This document shows positions 44,675-53,362 of a stretch of 64,000 bases of DNA, one piece after another. Positions within the stretch are counted from its first letter, which is position 1; each line of letters begins with the position of its first letter. This DNA comes from Pseudomonadota bacterium. GTDB lineage: Bacteria > Myxococcota_A > UBA796 > GCA-2862545. The DNA lies in NCBI GenBank assembly GCA_005776945.1, contig SXOB01000059.1:61575-125574 (forward strand), read 5' to 3'. The translations under genes were made by a program, and so were the position numbers. The notes beneath the pieces were generated by a model. That model did no database searches. It was not told the DNA's origin and saw only the letters and a program-made list of their open reading frames with translations.

Positions 44675-45453
44675 ACGATTCGGGCCCGTTGTGGGACCTC
44701 GTTGGACGCCTGTTGTCCGGCGACGCTGGCGCTCTGGAACTCGCAGCGTCGGTGGAGCTGTTCGAGGCGGTGCCGACGTCGGGTCTGGAATTCGGCGAGC
44801 GGCACGTCGCCGCCTTCGAAATGGACGTCTGGCCTTGGGTGAGCGCCTGGGCGTCCGCGGAGGGGCTTCGAGGCGGCGATGTGTGTGGCCACTTGGTCGA
44901 GCTGCGTTCTCGATGGGGGCTGACGGGCGACGAGGCCGACGACGTTGGCGCGCTCTGCCGGACGGCCGCCGAAATGGAGGCCGAACCTCGGGGGACCTTC
45001 GTTCGACGGTTTCTCTCGCCCTGGTTGCCGTCGCTACATTCTGCGTTGGCCCTTCGGGGCAGCGTGTTTCAGGCGTCCCTCGTCGAAGTGGCGCTCGAAA
45101 TGGCCGTCGTGGAGGGTCCCGCAGAGTGGTCGTGGGGGCCGACGCCGCAACGCTGGTCGCATCTGCTGTTGCCGCGGCGGGCGGGGGTGTTCTTGTCGCG
45201 AGCTCGGCTGTGTGCCATCGGGTCGGCGTTGGAGGTGCCGGTGTCGCCGGGTCCGCGCAGCGTGAGTTTTCGGGACCTCGTGGAGGGCGCCGGGGTGCGT
45301 GGGCGGGGTGGGCAACTCGTCGCGGCACTGCGGGCGGAGTTGGCGGGGGAGCGCGCCGCCCTGGAGGCTTGGGGACGCCGCGGGGCCAAGGTGGCCGCAG
45401 CGACGTCGGCCCTCGACGCGTCCGACGCTTACCTGGCCGCCGAAGCGCCCTGA
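44671..45453 (+). CDS. TorD/DmsD-type chaperone for the molybdoenzyme
   Basis: The product has 260 residues, all helical, starting at a GTG that overlaps the TGA of the catalytic gene (GTGA). It has the TorD-family pattern in the middle: AFEMDVWPWVSAWA, LRSRWGLTGDEADDVGALCRTAAEMEAEP, RFLSPWLPSLHSAL. Such chaperones bind the apo-molybdoenzyme and guard cofactor insertion. The C-terminal 90 residues are an extra helical arm, rich in Arg/Ala. The operon order catalytic-chaperone supports the role. The 3' end overlaps the convergent pcp gene by 25 bp. Confidence 0.78.
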   Translation: MNDSGPLWDLVGRLLSGDAGALELAASVELFEAVPTSGLEFGERHVAAFEMDVWPWVSAWASAEGLRGGDVCGHLVELRSRWGLTGDEADDVGALCRTAAEMEAEPRGTFVRRFLSPWLPSLHSALALRGSVFQASLVEVALEMAVVEGPAEWSWGPTPQRWSHLLLPRRAGVFLSRARLCAIGSALEVPVSPGPRSVSFRDLVEGAGVRGRGGQLVAALRAELAGERAALEAWGRRGAKVAAATSALDASDAYLAAEAP

Positions 45454-45959
45454 CCCGCGAGTACCCGAATCGCGCGGTGCAACGCGGCGATTTCGAGGCC
45501 TTGGGCCGGAACGTGGACGAAGGCTGTCGGCAAGTCCAACGTGGCCAAGTGGGAGGCGACTCTGTTGCACACGAATCGGCCCGCGTCGTCAGACAGGTCC
45601 GCGTCGAGTGCGGCGGCCACGGCTTCGGCCCACGGCAGCGCGGAGACGTCGACACCGTAGCCAGCGTCTGCCAGGCCGTCCTCGTCCAGGCGCGGACCGG
45701 GGGCTCCGTGAGCCCGTCGCTCGACGGAAACGCGGGGTCGGTCTGCGGCGAGGCCCATCGCCAGTATAGCGGACGCTCCGACGCGCGCGGCGACTGCGCG
45801 AAGGGCTTGCGGGGCGCGCACATAGGAGACGGGCAGGAGGGCCGACACGACGTGCACGTCGTCCAGCACCGCGCCGTGGACCTCCAACGCAAGCCCGCCC
45901 GACGGGTTGATGCCCTGTCGCCCAAACGGAAGGAAGCCCGTGACGAGAACGCGGGTCAC
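45429..45959 (-). CDS. pcp: pyrrolidone-carboxylate peptidase (pyroglutamyl peptidase I)
   Basis: The product has 176 residues, somewhat shorter than the usual 200-215. It removes N-terminal pyroglutamate from peptides in the cytoplasm. The family start VTRVLVTGFLPFG is followed by NPSGGLALE. The Cys nucleophile is in RFVCNRVASH, the Glu in RVSVERRAHG and the His in FVHVPAQG, so the catalytic triad is complete. The GTG start overlaps the TGA of the methyltransferase gene (GTGA). Confidence 0.85.
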   Translation of the reverse strand: MTRVLVTGFLPFGRQGINPSGGLALEVHGAVLDDVHVVSALLPVSYVRAPQALRAVAARVGASAILAMGLAADRPRVSVERRAHGAPGPRLDEDGLADAGYGVDVSALPWAEAVAAALDADLSDDAGRFVCNRVASHLATLDLPTAFVHVPAQGLEIAALHRAIRVLAGQGASAAR

Positions 45960-47326
45960 GGCGTTCGCTCGAAGCGGGCGACGAGTTCCATGTGCCCGGT
46001 CTGGGGGAAGAGATCGACGGGCCAGAGGTCGGTCATCCGCCAGCCGGCTGCGCGCAGGACCGCGCCGTCGCGGCCGAGGCTGGGGGGGTGGCAGGCGACG
46101 TAGACGAGGTGCGAGGCGGCACAGGCCGCGAGGGCGAGCGCCACCTTGGGGTGGAGGCCTGCGCGCGGCGGGTCGACGAGGACGTGGGCGCCGTTGGCGT
46201 CGATCCGCGCCAATTCCGCTTCCACCTTGCCGCAAACGAACGTCGCATGGGAGATGGACGCGGTTTTCGCGGCGGCCACGGCGTCCTCGACGGCGGGGGC
46301 GACTTCTTCGATGCCGACGATGGACCGGTATCTGGCCGCCTGGGGCAGGCTCAGTGCCCCGGTTCCGCAGTAGAGGTCGTAGAGGCGGTCTCCAGGCGGC
46401 CCGAGCGCTTCGATGACGGTGGCGAGCAACACCTCCGCGCCCGCCGTCGTCGTCTGGAAGAAGGAGCGGTGGGAGATGGCGAAGTCCACGCCGCCAAGCG
46501 ACTCGCGGACGCGCGGGGCTCCCCAGCTCTTGCGGAGCGTGCCGATCGCGGCGTCGGCGACGCCGTCGAAAACGAACCAGGCGACGCCCGCGACCAGGGG
46601 CGTCAGCTCGGCGACGAGCGCTTCGACCGCCGCTTCCGCGGCTTCGTCCGGCGATGCGGTGTGCAGAGCGACGAGCACGCCGCTGCTCGCCTCGCCGACG
46701 CGGAGGCCAAGGTGGCGCCAAAAGCCCGTATGGGCGCGCGCGTCCCAAGTCGGGGGAGCGCCGTCGGCGAGGGCCATGCGGCGGACGACCTGGAGCGGCA
46801 CCGCGAGGGCAGGGGAAGCGATCGCACAGGCGTCGATGTCGACGAGTCGGTCGAAGCGCCCAGGGGGGTGGAAGCCGAGAAGGCGGCCGGTGCCGTCGAC
46901 GCCCGCGAGGACTTCCTCCTCGCTCAGCCACCGACGCGTCCCAAAGGACAATTCGAGGCGGTTGCGAAAGCCGTAGGGGCGGGTGTCGCCTCGAACGGAG
47001 TGTACGACCGTCGTCGCGTCGGGCGCCCCAGCGGCCACGGCCCATCGCACCTTGTGAACGCGTTGGGCGTCCAACGGGAGGTCTTGGAGCGCACATCCGC
47101 CACAGGTACCGAAGTGAGGACAAACGGGGGTGACGGCGTCGGGGGGAGGCCGAACGAGGGCCAGGCGTCGCGCGGTTCCGCGGCCGGTGGGGCAAGCGAG
47201 CACGCGCGCACCCGGCGGCGCGAAGCGGACGTTGACGCGGCGACCTTTGGGGTCGCGCCCGATGCCAAGGCCACCGCGGTCGAGTCCCTCGATCTCGGTC
47301 TCGAAGAGTTCGACGGGCTGCCTCAT
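45956..47326 (-). CDS. 23S rRNA/tRNA uracil-5 methyltransferase, RlmD/TrmA family
   Basis: The product has 456 residues. An N-terminal TRAM-like domain is followed by a 4Fe-4S cluster motif (CPHFGTCGGCALQDL with a later Cys at DIDACAIA). The methyltransferase domain has the SAM motif YDLYCGTGALSLP, the DPPRAG loop, and the catalytic Cys in VYVACHPPSLGRD. The members use SAM to methylate U747/U1939 of 23S rRNA or U54 of tRNA; which target applies here is not clear. The ATG overlaps the TGA of the small DUF5522-like gene before it. Confidence 0.9.
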   Translation of the reverse strand: MRQPVELFETEIEGLDRGGLGIGRDPKGRRVNVRFAPPGARVLACPTGRGTARRLALVRPPPDAVTPVCPHFGTCGGCALQDLPLDAQRVHKVRWAVAAGAPDATTVVHSVRGDTRPYGFRNRLELSFGTRRWLSEEEVLAGVDGTGRLLGFHPPGRFDRLVDIDACAIASPALAVPLQVVRRMALADGAPPTWDARAHTGFWRHLGLRVGEASSGVLVALHTASPDEAAEAAVEALVAELTPLVAGVAWFVFDGVADAAIGTLRKSWGAPRVRESLGGVDFAISHRSFFQTTTAGAEVLLATVIEALGPPGDRLYDLYCGTGALSLPQAARYRSIVGIEEVAPAVEDAVAAAKTASISHATFVCGKVEAELARIDANGAHVLVDPPRAGLHPKVALALAACAASHLVYVACHPPSLGRDGAVLRAAGWRMTDLWPVDLFPQTGHMELVARFERTP

Positions 47327-47550
47327 GTCGGTCGCCCCGCCCGAGCCTGCTCTTCCGGCGGGTAGGGGCAGTGGCGGCAGCCGGTCCCGCAGCACCAACC
47401 TCGGGCGGCGAGCCGAGGACCCGTCATCACCCACAGACCCAGGTCCTCGTCTTTGTAGAGCGGGGCGGCCTTCGCCACGGCTTCGTCGTGCCACCGCTGC
47501 CATCGGGCCTGCAAACGAACTCCGGGGCCGGCCGGATAACCCCTGCCCAT
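47323..47550 (-). CDS. small DUF5522-like cysteine-rich protein
   Basis: The product is 75 residues or fewer. The conserved part (HDEAVAKAAPLY, GLWVMTGPRLAARGWCCGTGCRHCPYPPEE) has the CCGxGCRHCPY cysteine cluster typical of DUF5522 proteins, thought to bind metal; no activity is known. The start is unsettled. The ATG at 47548-47550 shares the palindrome CATG with the ATG of the Nudix gene on the other strand, leaving no room for promoters. A TTG at 47512-47514 has a better GGAG at 5 bp and would give 63 residues. The long frame is listed. It overlaps the methyltransferase start as ATGA. Confidence 0.7.
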   Translation of the reverse strand: MGRGYPAGPGVRLQARWQRWHDEAVAKAAPLYKDEDLGLWVMTGPRLAARGWCCGTGCRHCPYPPEEQARAGRPT

Positions 47551-48064
47551 GGTCGTCCGTGCCTTCGAACATCCCGTGTTGGCCGTCGACACCTTTCCTG
47601 TGGCGACGCGGGGCGGCGAGCGCCAGTACATCCGGCTTGCGGTTGCGGATTGGGTCAACGTGGTGCCGGTTACGCCCGACGGCGAAGTCGTGCTCGTACG
47701 CCAGTTCCGACACGGGATCGGCGCGTCGACGATCGAGGTGCCTGGCGGCGTCGTGGAGGCCGGCGAGGAACCGGAGGTGGCGGCCATCCGCGAGTTGGAG
47801 GAAGAGACCGGCTTCGTCGCGTCCCGCCTGGAGTCGCTCGGTTGGGTGTGGCCCAATCCGGCCATCCAAGACAACCGTGTGCACCTGTTTGTCGCGTGGG
47901 ACGCGCGGGAAGTGGGGCCGCCTGCGCTCGACGAGGGCGAGGACATCGCCGTCGAGCTTGTCGCGATGGACCACATTCCCGCCATGCTCCTGGCCGGAGA
48001 GATCCGGCACGCGCTCGTCGTCGTCTCGCTGGAACGTGCGCTCACGCGCTGGAGGCCTCAGTGA
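47549..48064 (+). CDS. Nudix hydrolase, ADP-ribose pyrophosphatase-like
   Basis: The product has 171 residues with an intact Nudix box (GGVVEAGEEPEVAAIRELEEETGF) and the upstream RQFRHGIG and WPNPAIQDNRVHLFVA phrases seen in ADP-ribose and other nucleoside-diphosphate-sugar pyrophosphatases of the NudF group. It hydrolyses a nucleotide diphosphate linkage with Mg2+. The stop overlaps the next start (GTGA). Confidence 0.85.
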   Translation: MVVRAFEHPVLAVDTFPVATRGGERQYIRLAVADWVNVVPVTPDGEVVLVRQFRHGIGASTIEVPGGVVEAGEEPEVAAIRELEEETGFVASRLESLGWVWPNPAIQDNRVHLFVAWDAREVGPPALDEGEDIAVELVAMDHIPAMLLAGEIRHALVVVSLERALTRWRPQ

Positions 48065-48351
48065 ATCCTCTGTTGCTCAACCCGCGACTTCGCGATCTCG
48101 TCGCGCAGGCCGAGGCCATCGATGCGGTGATCGAGGCGGCCCAGTCGCGCGGCGAAGACGCGGGCGCTGCGGAGGCGGCGATGGTCGGCATTCTTCGGGA
48201 ACTCGGCCGCCATGTGCTGAGCATGGACCGCGACGCCCGTGCGCTGGCACGTCAGGACGATGACGCCAGCCCGGTGACGGCCGATGGGGGGTTCACCGCC
48301 GAAGCCGCCCTCGAGGAGCTGGACGCCGGTTCGTGGGACATCGAGCGATGA
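48061..48351 (+). CDS. small hypothetical acidic protein, 96 residues
   Basis: A GTG at 48061 overlaps the TGA of the Nudix gene. The product is helical and acidic, with RLRDLVAQAEAIDAVIEAAQSR and AMVGILRELGRHVLSMDRDARALAR, and ends ALEELDAGSWDIER. No family is recognised. Coupling to the Nudix gene is the only clue to its role. Confidence 0.6.
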   Translation: MNPLLLNPRLRDLVAQAEAIDAVIEAAQSRGEDAGAAEAAMVGILRELGRHVLSMDRDARALARQDDDASPVTADGGFTAEAALEELDAGSWDIER

Positions 48352-48373
48352 CGCGCCGAGAGCGAGCAGGCGC

Positions 48374-48754
48374 TCAGGGGTAGACGCAGTCGTAGACTTG
48401 GTCGCAGACCTCGGGCCCGGTCGGCAGCGGCATGTCGCCAAGCTCGTCCTGGCATCGCCACTCGCCCTCGATGCAACCGTAGGCGTTGGCCTCGTCATAG
48501 GTCAATCGGTACGAGTCCGGGCAGACCTTCGCGACGTCGGCCAGGGAGTCAAGGCAATCCACGTCGGGGATGCACGTCGTCCACCATTCGCAGTACAATT
48601 CGGCGTAGGCGGCCACGAAGTCGCTCTCGTCCATCTCGCCTACGGGCAGAGTGTACGAGGTGGTTGTGCCGGTCGTGGTCGTGGGTTCGTCGACGATCGG
48701 GTCAACCACGTCGTTGCCCCCAAAAAGGAAGCAGGCGGCGAGCAGCGTGAGCAT
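48374..48754 (-). CDS. small cysteine-rich lipoprotein
   Basis: The product has 126 residues. A lipobox Cys is at residue 8 (MLTLLAAC), one of the shortest lipoprotein signals in this window. A Thr-rich linker follows, then a compact domain with about eight cysteines (YCEWWTTCIPDVDCLD, VCPDSYRLTYDEANAYGCIEGEWRCQ, VCDQVYDCVY), probably held by disulfides. Proteins of this type are common and numerous in Myxococcota; the role is unknown. A GTTAGAGG sequence 30 bp upstream may be its -10. Confidence 0.7.
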   Translation of the reverse strand: MLTLLAACFLFGGNDVVDPIVDEPTTTTGTTTSYTLPVGEMDESDFVAAYAELYCEWWTTCIPDVDCLDSLADVAKVCPDSYRLTYDEANAYGCIEGEWRCQDELGDMPLPTGPEVCDQVYDCVYP

Positions 48755-48943
48755 GGGTCCTCCGGCGCTCGCCCTCTAACGGCGCTCGGGTCGAGCGGGT
48801 CGCATTGATAGGGCCGCAGGGGAACGGCGGGCTGGCCAGTGGAAGAAAGTCCTTGCCGGGGAGGATCCCACCGCCTCCACTGAGCATGAGCCGATGTTTC
48901 GGGGGGGCCTGAACTCGGCGCCATTTTCATTCAGGGGTCCGAC

Positions 48944-51900
48944 ATGCGGAATAGTGGACGTGTGTCTGTTGCCTTGGCGCTCGCGCTTCTCGCGCCGAGC
49001 TCCGTGCTCGCCGCGACGCTCCAAGTCGGCGGTGGTGGCCAGTACAGCACGATTCAGAGCGCCATTGACGCCGCCGTGGCCGGCGATGTCGTGAATGTCG
49101 CCGCTGGCACCTACAACGGCAGCATCGACCTTCGCGGAAAGGCCATCACGCTCAAGTCGCTGAGCGGTCGCGCCGCCACGACGCTCAACGGCAATGGGAC
49201 CTACAACGGGATCATCATGGTCAACGGCGTCGGCGCCGGGGCCACGATCGAAGGGTTCACCATCCAGAACGTCGGCCAGCGGGCCGTCCTCTTGGAGAAC
49301 GCAAAGCTGACGCTGCGCGACGTCGAAATCAAGAACTCGGGCAACATCTACCTGCTTGGTGGCGCCATCCAGCAGAAGAGCGGCACGCTGACGGTCGACA
49401 ACGCCCTGTTCACGAACAACGACTCGTGTGGCGGCACCGACCTCTACGCCTACTCTGGCGCAGCGGCGACCTTCAGCAACACGGTCCACAACGACGGCTA
49501 CGGCTACTTCGGCGGTGTCGCGCAAACGATCGACACGACGCTGACGCTCACGAACGTCGAAATGAACCGCACCTTGTCCGACCTCGATGGCGGCGCGGTG
49601 CACATGAACAACACCGACGCGGTGTTCACGGACGTCGTCATCGACTCCGCGAGCAATGCCTACGGCCACGGTGGCGCGGTCGCCGTGGTCGGCGGCTCGA
49701 CGTTGACGTGGACCGGCGGCGCCGTGACCAACACGTCGCCCCAGAACACCTACGGCTACTACGGCGCCGTCTACGTCTCTGGCAGCTCGGCCCTGACGGT
49801 TGAAGGTGTCGAGTTTGCGGGCAATACCGGCGGAAATGGCGCGGCCCTGGCGGTCGTCGACGGGTCCACCGCGACGGTCACCGACTCGGAGTTCGTCGAC
49901 AACGACGGCGTCTACGGCGGCGCGGTCCTCTTCGAAGACAACGTCGTCGCGGTGATCGACGGCGTCGTGTTCAGCGGCAACGAAGCCGAGTGGGACGGCG
50001 GGGCGATCGAGGCGAAGTACGACGTCGACCTCACCGTCTCCAATTCGACCTTCACTGGCAACGAGGCGACCAGCGGCTACGGCGGCGCTGTGCGCATCGC
50101 CTACGGGTGCTCTGCGGACTTTGACGACGCGAGCTTCGTTGGCAACATCGGCGCGACCGGCGGCGGCGTCAACGCCTACGATTGCGGCGAGACGGTGAGC
50201 TTCGACAGCGTCACCTTCGAGAACAACGTCGCCACGGCGGCCACGGGTGGCGGCTTGTACGTGGCGGGCGCCACCGATGCAACGGTCGCGGACTCCAGCT
50301 TCGTCGGCAACACGTCGGTCGGCTCGGGCGGTGGCGCCTTCTTCGAGGGCGGCTGGTCCGATGGCGACGACGCGGACGCGACGATCACGAACAGCACCTT
50401 CGACCAGAACACGTCCTCCGACGACCACGGTGGCGGCGTGTACGCCGGCATCCGTGCCTACCTCACGGTCGAGGACAGCCAGTTCTCGCAGAACCAGGCC
50501 GACGGCTACGGCGGCGGCATCGTCAAGGACTACGACGGCGACCTCACCGTGCGCCGCTCGGTCCTCGCCAACAACAGCGCCGACAGCGACGGCGGCGGTG
50601 TGTACGTCTACAGCACGCTGTACGGCGCCAGCACGGCCAATGTCATCATCGAGGACTCCGAGTTCAGTGCGAACGCCTCGCTGGATGACGGCGGCGGCAT
50701 GGCCATCCTCTGCTCCGTGCAGAGCGATGTGACCGGCAACCGCTTCGTGCAAAACGTCGCGACCGACCAGGGTGGCGGTTTCTACCTCTACTATATGGGC
50801 GGCCAGAAGGTCGAGGCCAACTACGTCTGTGGCAACACCGCCAAGAACGGCGGCGGTGCGTACAGCACGAACTACTACCCGGCTGAGGACGCCTGGCTCG
50901 ACAACTGGATGGTCGAGAACACGGCGACCAGCAACGGCGGCGGCATCTACCTTTCGGGTGCCTACAGCGCGACGTTCACGGGGACGTCGGCCGTCGGCAA
51001 CGCGGCGGCGCTTGGCGGCGGCGTGTACCTGAGCAGCTCCTACGTCGACTTCGACGGTGGTGAATTCGCGTACAACGACGCGGGCAACGGCGTCCACGCG
51101 AAGGACAACAACTCCAACCTGAACTCCACGTTCGCCAATGCGAACTTTTACGCGAACACTCCGGCGCACGTCGGTGGCTACTTTGCGGCCAACAAGATCG
51201 TTGGCAACGGCAACACCGAGACCCAGCCGGTCCTTCCCGTTCAACTCGACAGCGCGTGTGACGACGACCCGTGGGGCGGCCCCTGCCCAGGCGCACCGAG
51301 CACGGACACGGACGGCGACGGTATGCCCGACGCCTGCGACGTCTGCCCGGCTGGATCCGATGTGGTCGACAGCGATGGCGACACCGTGGCCGACGGCTGC
51401 GACGCTTGCCCGGCCGGTGCCGACAACCTCGACCTCGACATCGACGGCGTCCCCGACGCTTGCGACGTCTGCCCGGCGGACCCGGCGGACGACTCGGACG
51501 GCGACGGCGCCTGTGACGGCGACGATGAGTGCCCCTTCGACGCCGACAAGTTCGCGGAAGGTGTCTGCGGCTGCCACTCGGATGACGTCGACAGCGACGG
51601 CGACACCGTGATCGACTGCATGGACAGCTGCTCGGGCGGCGACGACCGTCTCGACTGGGACGCGGACGGCATGGCCGATGCCTGCGACGTGTGCGTCGGC
51701 GGTGACGACTCGGTGGACAGCGACGGCGACAACGTCCCTGACTTCTGCGACGACCTCGGTGGCTCGCCCTGCGGCGACGGCATCGAGCCGCTGCCCTGCA
51801 ACCCCTGGGGCGACACCGACGGCGACGGCCTCGGCGACACCGCGGAAATCAACGCCTACTACACCGACATGTTCGACCCCGACACCGATGGTGACGGCCT

Positions 51901-52342
51901 GCTCGATGGCGACGAGGTCATCCTCCACGGCACCTTGCCGACGGACTCCGACACGGATGGCGACGCCGCCCTTGACGGAGCTGAGATCCTCGCTGGCACC
52001 GACCCGCTCGTGGCCGATGTGATCCCCGCCCTCGACGTGAACCGGCCGACGCCGGGTGTCTCTGGCACGGTCAACACCTACAGCCTCTCTGGCGGCACGC
52101 CCGGCGAGAAGGTCATCTTCTTCATGAGCACGAAGACGGGTTCGACCGACGTGTACGGATGCGATGACGCCACGCTCGACATGGCCAGCCCCGCGACGGT
52201 GGGGTCTGCGACGGTCGGCGACGACGGCACGGCCAAGGTCGTCCGCTTCGTCGGGGTCGCGGCCTCGGGCAAGGAGTACCGCATTCAGGCCGTCGAGAAA
52301 GACACCTGCCGCGTGAGCGACGTCGAACTCGAGACGTTCTGA
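48944..52342 (+). CDS. secreted right-handed beta-helix protein with TSP3 repeats
   Basis: The product has 1132 residues. A normal signal peptide (MRNSGRVSVALALALLAPSSVLA) precedes about 730 residues of a parallel beta-helix: dozens of turns of 21-26 residues with the pattern VSNSTFTGNEA, GGAVRIA, GNGAALAVVDGS. This resembles Chlamydia Pmp and pectate-lyase-type surface proteins. Then come TSP3/Asp-rich calcium repeats (DTDGDGMPDACDVCPAGSD) and an Ig-like C-terminal domain of some 100 residues. It is probably a cell-surface or secreted adhesin that needs calcium. A MYXO-CTERM tail is absent. Confidence 0.85.
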   Translation: MRNSGRVSVALALALLAPSSVLAATLQVGGGGQYSTIQSAIDAAVAGDVVNVAAGTYNGSIDLRGKAITLKSLSGRAATTLNGNGTYNGIIMVNGVGAGATIEGFTIQNVGQRAVLLENAKLTLRDVEIKNSGNIYLLGGAIQQKSGTLTVDNALFTNNDSCGGTDLYAYSGAAATFSNTVHNDGYGYFGGVAQTIDTTLTLTNVEMNRTLSDLDGGAVHMNNTDAVFTDVVIDSASNAYGHGGAVAVVGGSTLTWTGGAVTNTSPQNTYGYYGAVYVSGSSALTVEGVEFAGNTGGNGAALAVVDGSTATVTDSEFVDNDGVYGGAVLFEDNVVAVIDGVVFSGNEAEWDGGAIEAKYDVDLTVSNSTFTGNEATSGYGGAVRIAYGCSADFDDASFVGNIGATGGGVNAYDCGETVSFDSVTFENNVATAATGGGLYVAGATDATVADSSFVGNTSVGSGGGAFFEGGWSDGDDADATITNSTFDQNTSSDDHGGGVYAGIRAYLTVEDSQFSQNQADGYGGGIVKDYDGDLTVRRSVLANNSADSDGGGVYVYSTLYGASTANVIIEDSEFSANASLDDGGGMAILCSVQSDVTGNRFVQNVATDQGGGFYLYYMGGQKVEANYVCGNTAKNGGGAYSTNYYPAEDAWLDNWMVENTATSNGGGIYLSGAYSATFTGTSAVGNAAALGGGVYLSSSYVDFDGGEFAYNDAGNGVHAKDNNSNLNSTFANANFYANTPAHVGGYFAANKIVGNGNTETQPVLPVQLDSACDDDPWGGPCPGAPSTDTDGDGMPDACDVCPAGSDVVDSDGDTVADGCDACPAGADNLDLDIDGVPDACDVCPADPADDSDGDGACDGDDECPFDADKFAEGVCGCHSDDVDSDGDTVIDCMDSCSGGDDRLDWDADGMADACDVCVGGDDSVDSDGDNVPDFCDDLGGSPCGDGIEPLPCNPWGDTDGDGLGDTAEINAYYTDMFDPDTDGDGLLDGDEVILHGTLPTDSDTDGDAALDGAEILAGTDPLVADVIPALDVNRPTPGVSGTVNTYSLSGGTPGEKVIFFMSTKTGSTDVYGCDDATLDMASPATVGSATVGDDGTAKVVRFVGVAASGKEYRIQAVEKDTCRVSDVELETF

Positions 52343-52409
52343 GTCGCCTCACACAAACCGGCGCCGCCACCGAAGGGTGCGCGGCGCCGTCTTGCGTTTG
52401 GGGCTCGGG

Positions 52410-52926
52410 TCAGTCGACAAGGGCGCGGGCGATGCGTTCCGAGTTCGGGAAGGGGCGAAGGACGTCCCAGTCGATCTCGTCGAGGACGACCTGCGCGGCG
52501 GCGCGCCGTCCGCGGGCCCGCTGGAGGCTTCGTCGGGTTGGGCTCCAAGGTCGTCGCGCTCCAGGATCAGGGCGACATCGATTTCAGCGGCGGCGGGATT
52601 GTCCAGGGCCCAGTGGGCGCGCGCGCGGCCGACGCGATGGGTACGGCCAGCGGCGGGGTCAGCAGCGCGATCCAGAATGGGACACTGAGCACCGGGGTGT
52701 CGATGGCGGTGGTCAGGGCGGCCGATGTCAGCCAGGTCAGCGACCAGGGGCGCACACCCAAGTTGGTCGGCGCGCCCCAGGCGAGGGCGGCTGCGGCGAT
52801 GACGGGACCGACGGCTGGCTCGCCCTGGATCCACAGTGCGGCCACGCCGGTGCCGACGATCCATGGCGGCCATCGCCGCCAAGCTGGATGGGGAGGAGCC
52901 GGTAGGGACGGGGCCGGGTGTGCCAA
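52410..52926 (-). pseudogene. membrane protein gene broken by two frameshifts
   Basis: From the TTG at 52924-52926 a frame encodes three or four hydrophobic helices (WIVGTGVAALW, GPVIAAAALAWGA, SVPFWIALLTPPLAVPIAS). It then runs out of sense in a GC-repeat at about 52620, where a second frame carries on (HWALDNPAAAEIDVALILERDDLGAQPDE). After about 52530 a third frame ends the protein (AAAQVVLDEIDWDVLRPFPN, ARALVD, TGA at 52410). All three pieces look like real coding sequence and line up in order, so this is one gene with two indels. The family is not recognised. Confidence 0.5.
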
Positions 52927-53362
52927 ACGGCGTCCAGAACGAGCGAAGCCCTTACTTGGTTTCTTGGCTGGTCGGGCTGGGTATATGCCTGTGGAACTTC
53001 CTGGGTCGACCCCGGGGCGGACTTGCCGGCGGGGGCCTTGGCGCTGCCATCGTGGAAGAGCGCCCGCTCAGATAGCGACGCGCGGAGGGTCACCTCCGGC
53101 GTGGTGTTGGTCCCACGGATGCGGGACATCTGGCTCCCACCGGCTCAGCGCCACCGGGCCTCCTGGAGCCCTTGGATTGTTCGTTCACAACCACCACTTT
53201 CCGGCCACGTTCCGAGCCAGCGTTGTGGACCCCGTGCGGCGGGCTTCGCAGGGTGGCTTGGTGGGAGGGTTGTGGACCCAGCGCGGCGAGCCTCCGCGCC
53301 CAAACGGCCCAGTTGTCCCAAGGGGTGCTCTCTTCGGACATCTGGACCGGCGCGCAGCGTTC
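52927..53362. other. gene-poor 436-bp stretch with a Vsr remnant
   Basis: No intact gene is seen on either strand. The only recognisable coding trace is the vsr-like fragment at 53061-53129 on the minus strand. The rest has open frames only by virtue of high GC. It probably holds remnants of decayed genes. Confidence 0.5.
53061..53129 (-). pseudogene. N-terminal remnant of a Vsr-type mismatch endonuclease gene
   Basis: The minus-strand frame opens MSRIRGTNTTPEVTLRASL, which matches the N-terminus of Vsr very-short-patch repair endonucleases (MSRIRGxNTxPE). Within 10 residues the similarity is lost, and no catalytic Asp, PGKPD or CFWHGC motif follows in any frame. It is a relic of a gene that normally sits next to a cytosine methyltransferase; none is present here. 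Confidence 0.45.

Noticed and set aside
41684..45925. A 1413-codon open frame on the minus strand, antisense to the molybdoenzyme operon
   Set aside because: The translation is Arg/Pro-rich with no domain; it is the mirror of a GC-rich coding strand. The plus strand has clear family motifs.
48776..51928. A 1050-codon open frame on the minus strand, opposite the beta-helix gene
   Set aside because: It consists of repetitive Val/Asp text caused by the repeated codons of the plus-strand gene; no start signal and no domain.
52737..53129. A complete Vsr endonuclease gene
   Set aside because: Only the N-terminal 20-odd residues match; the catalytic and zinc motifs are missing in all frames.
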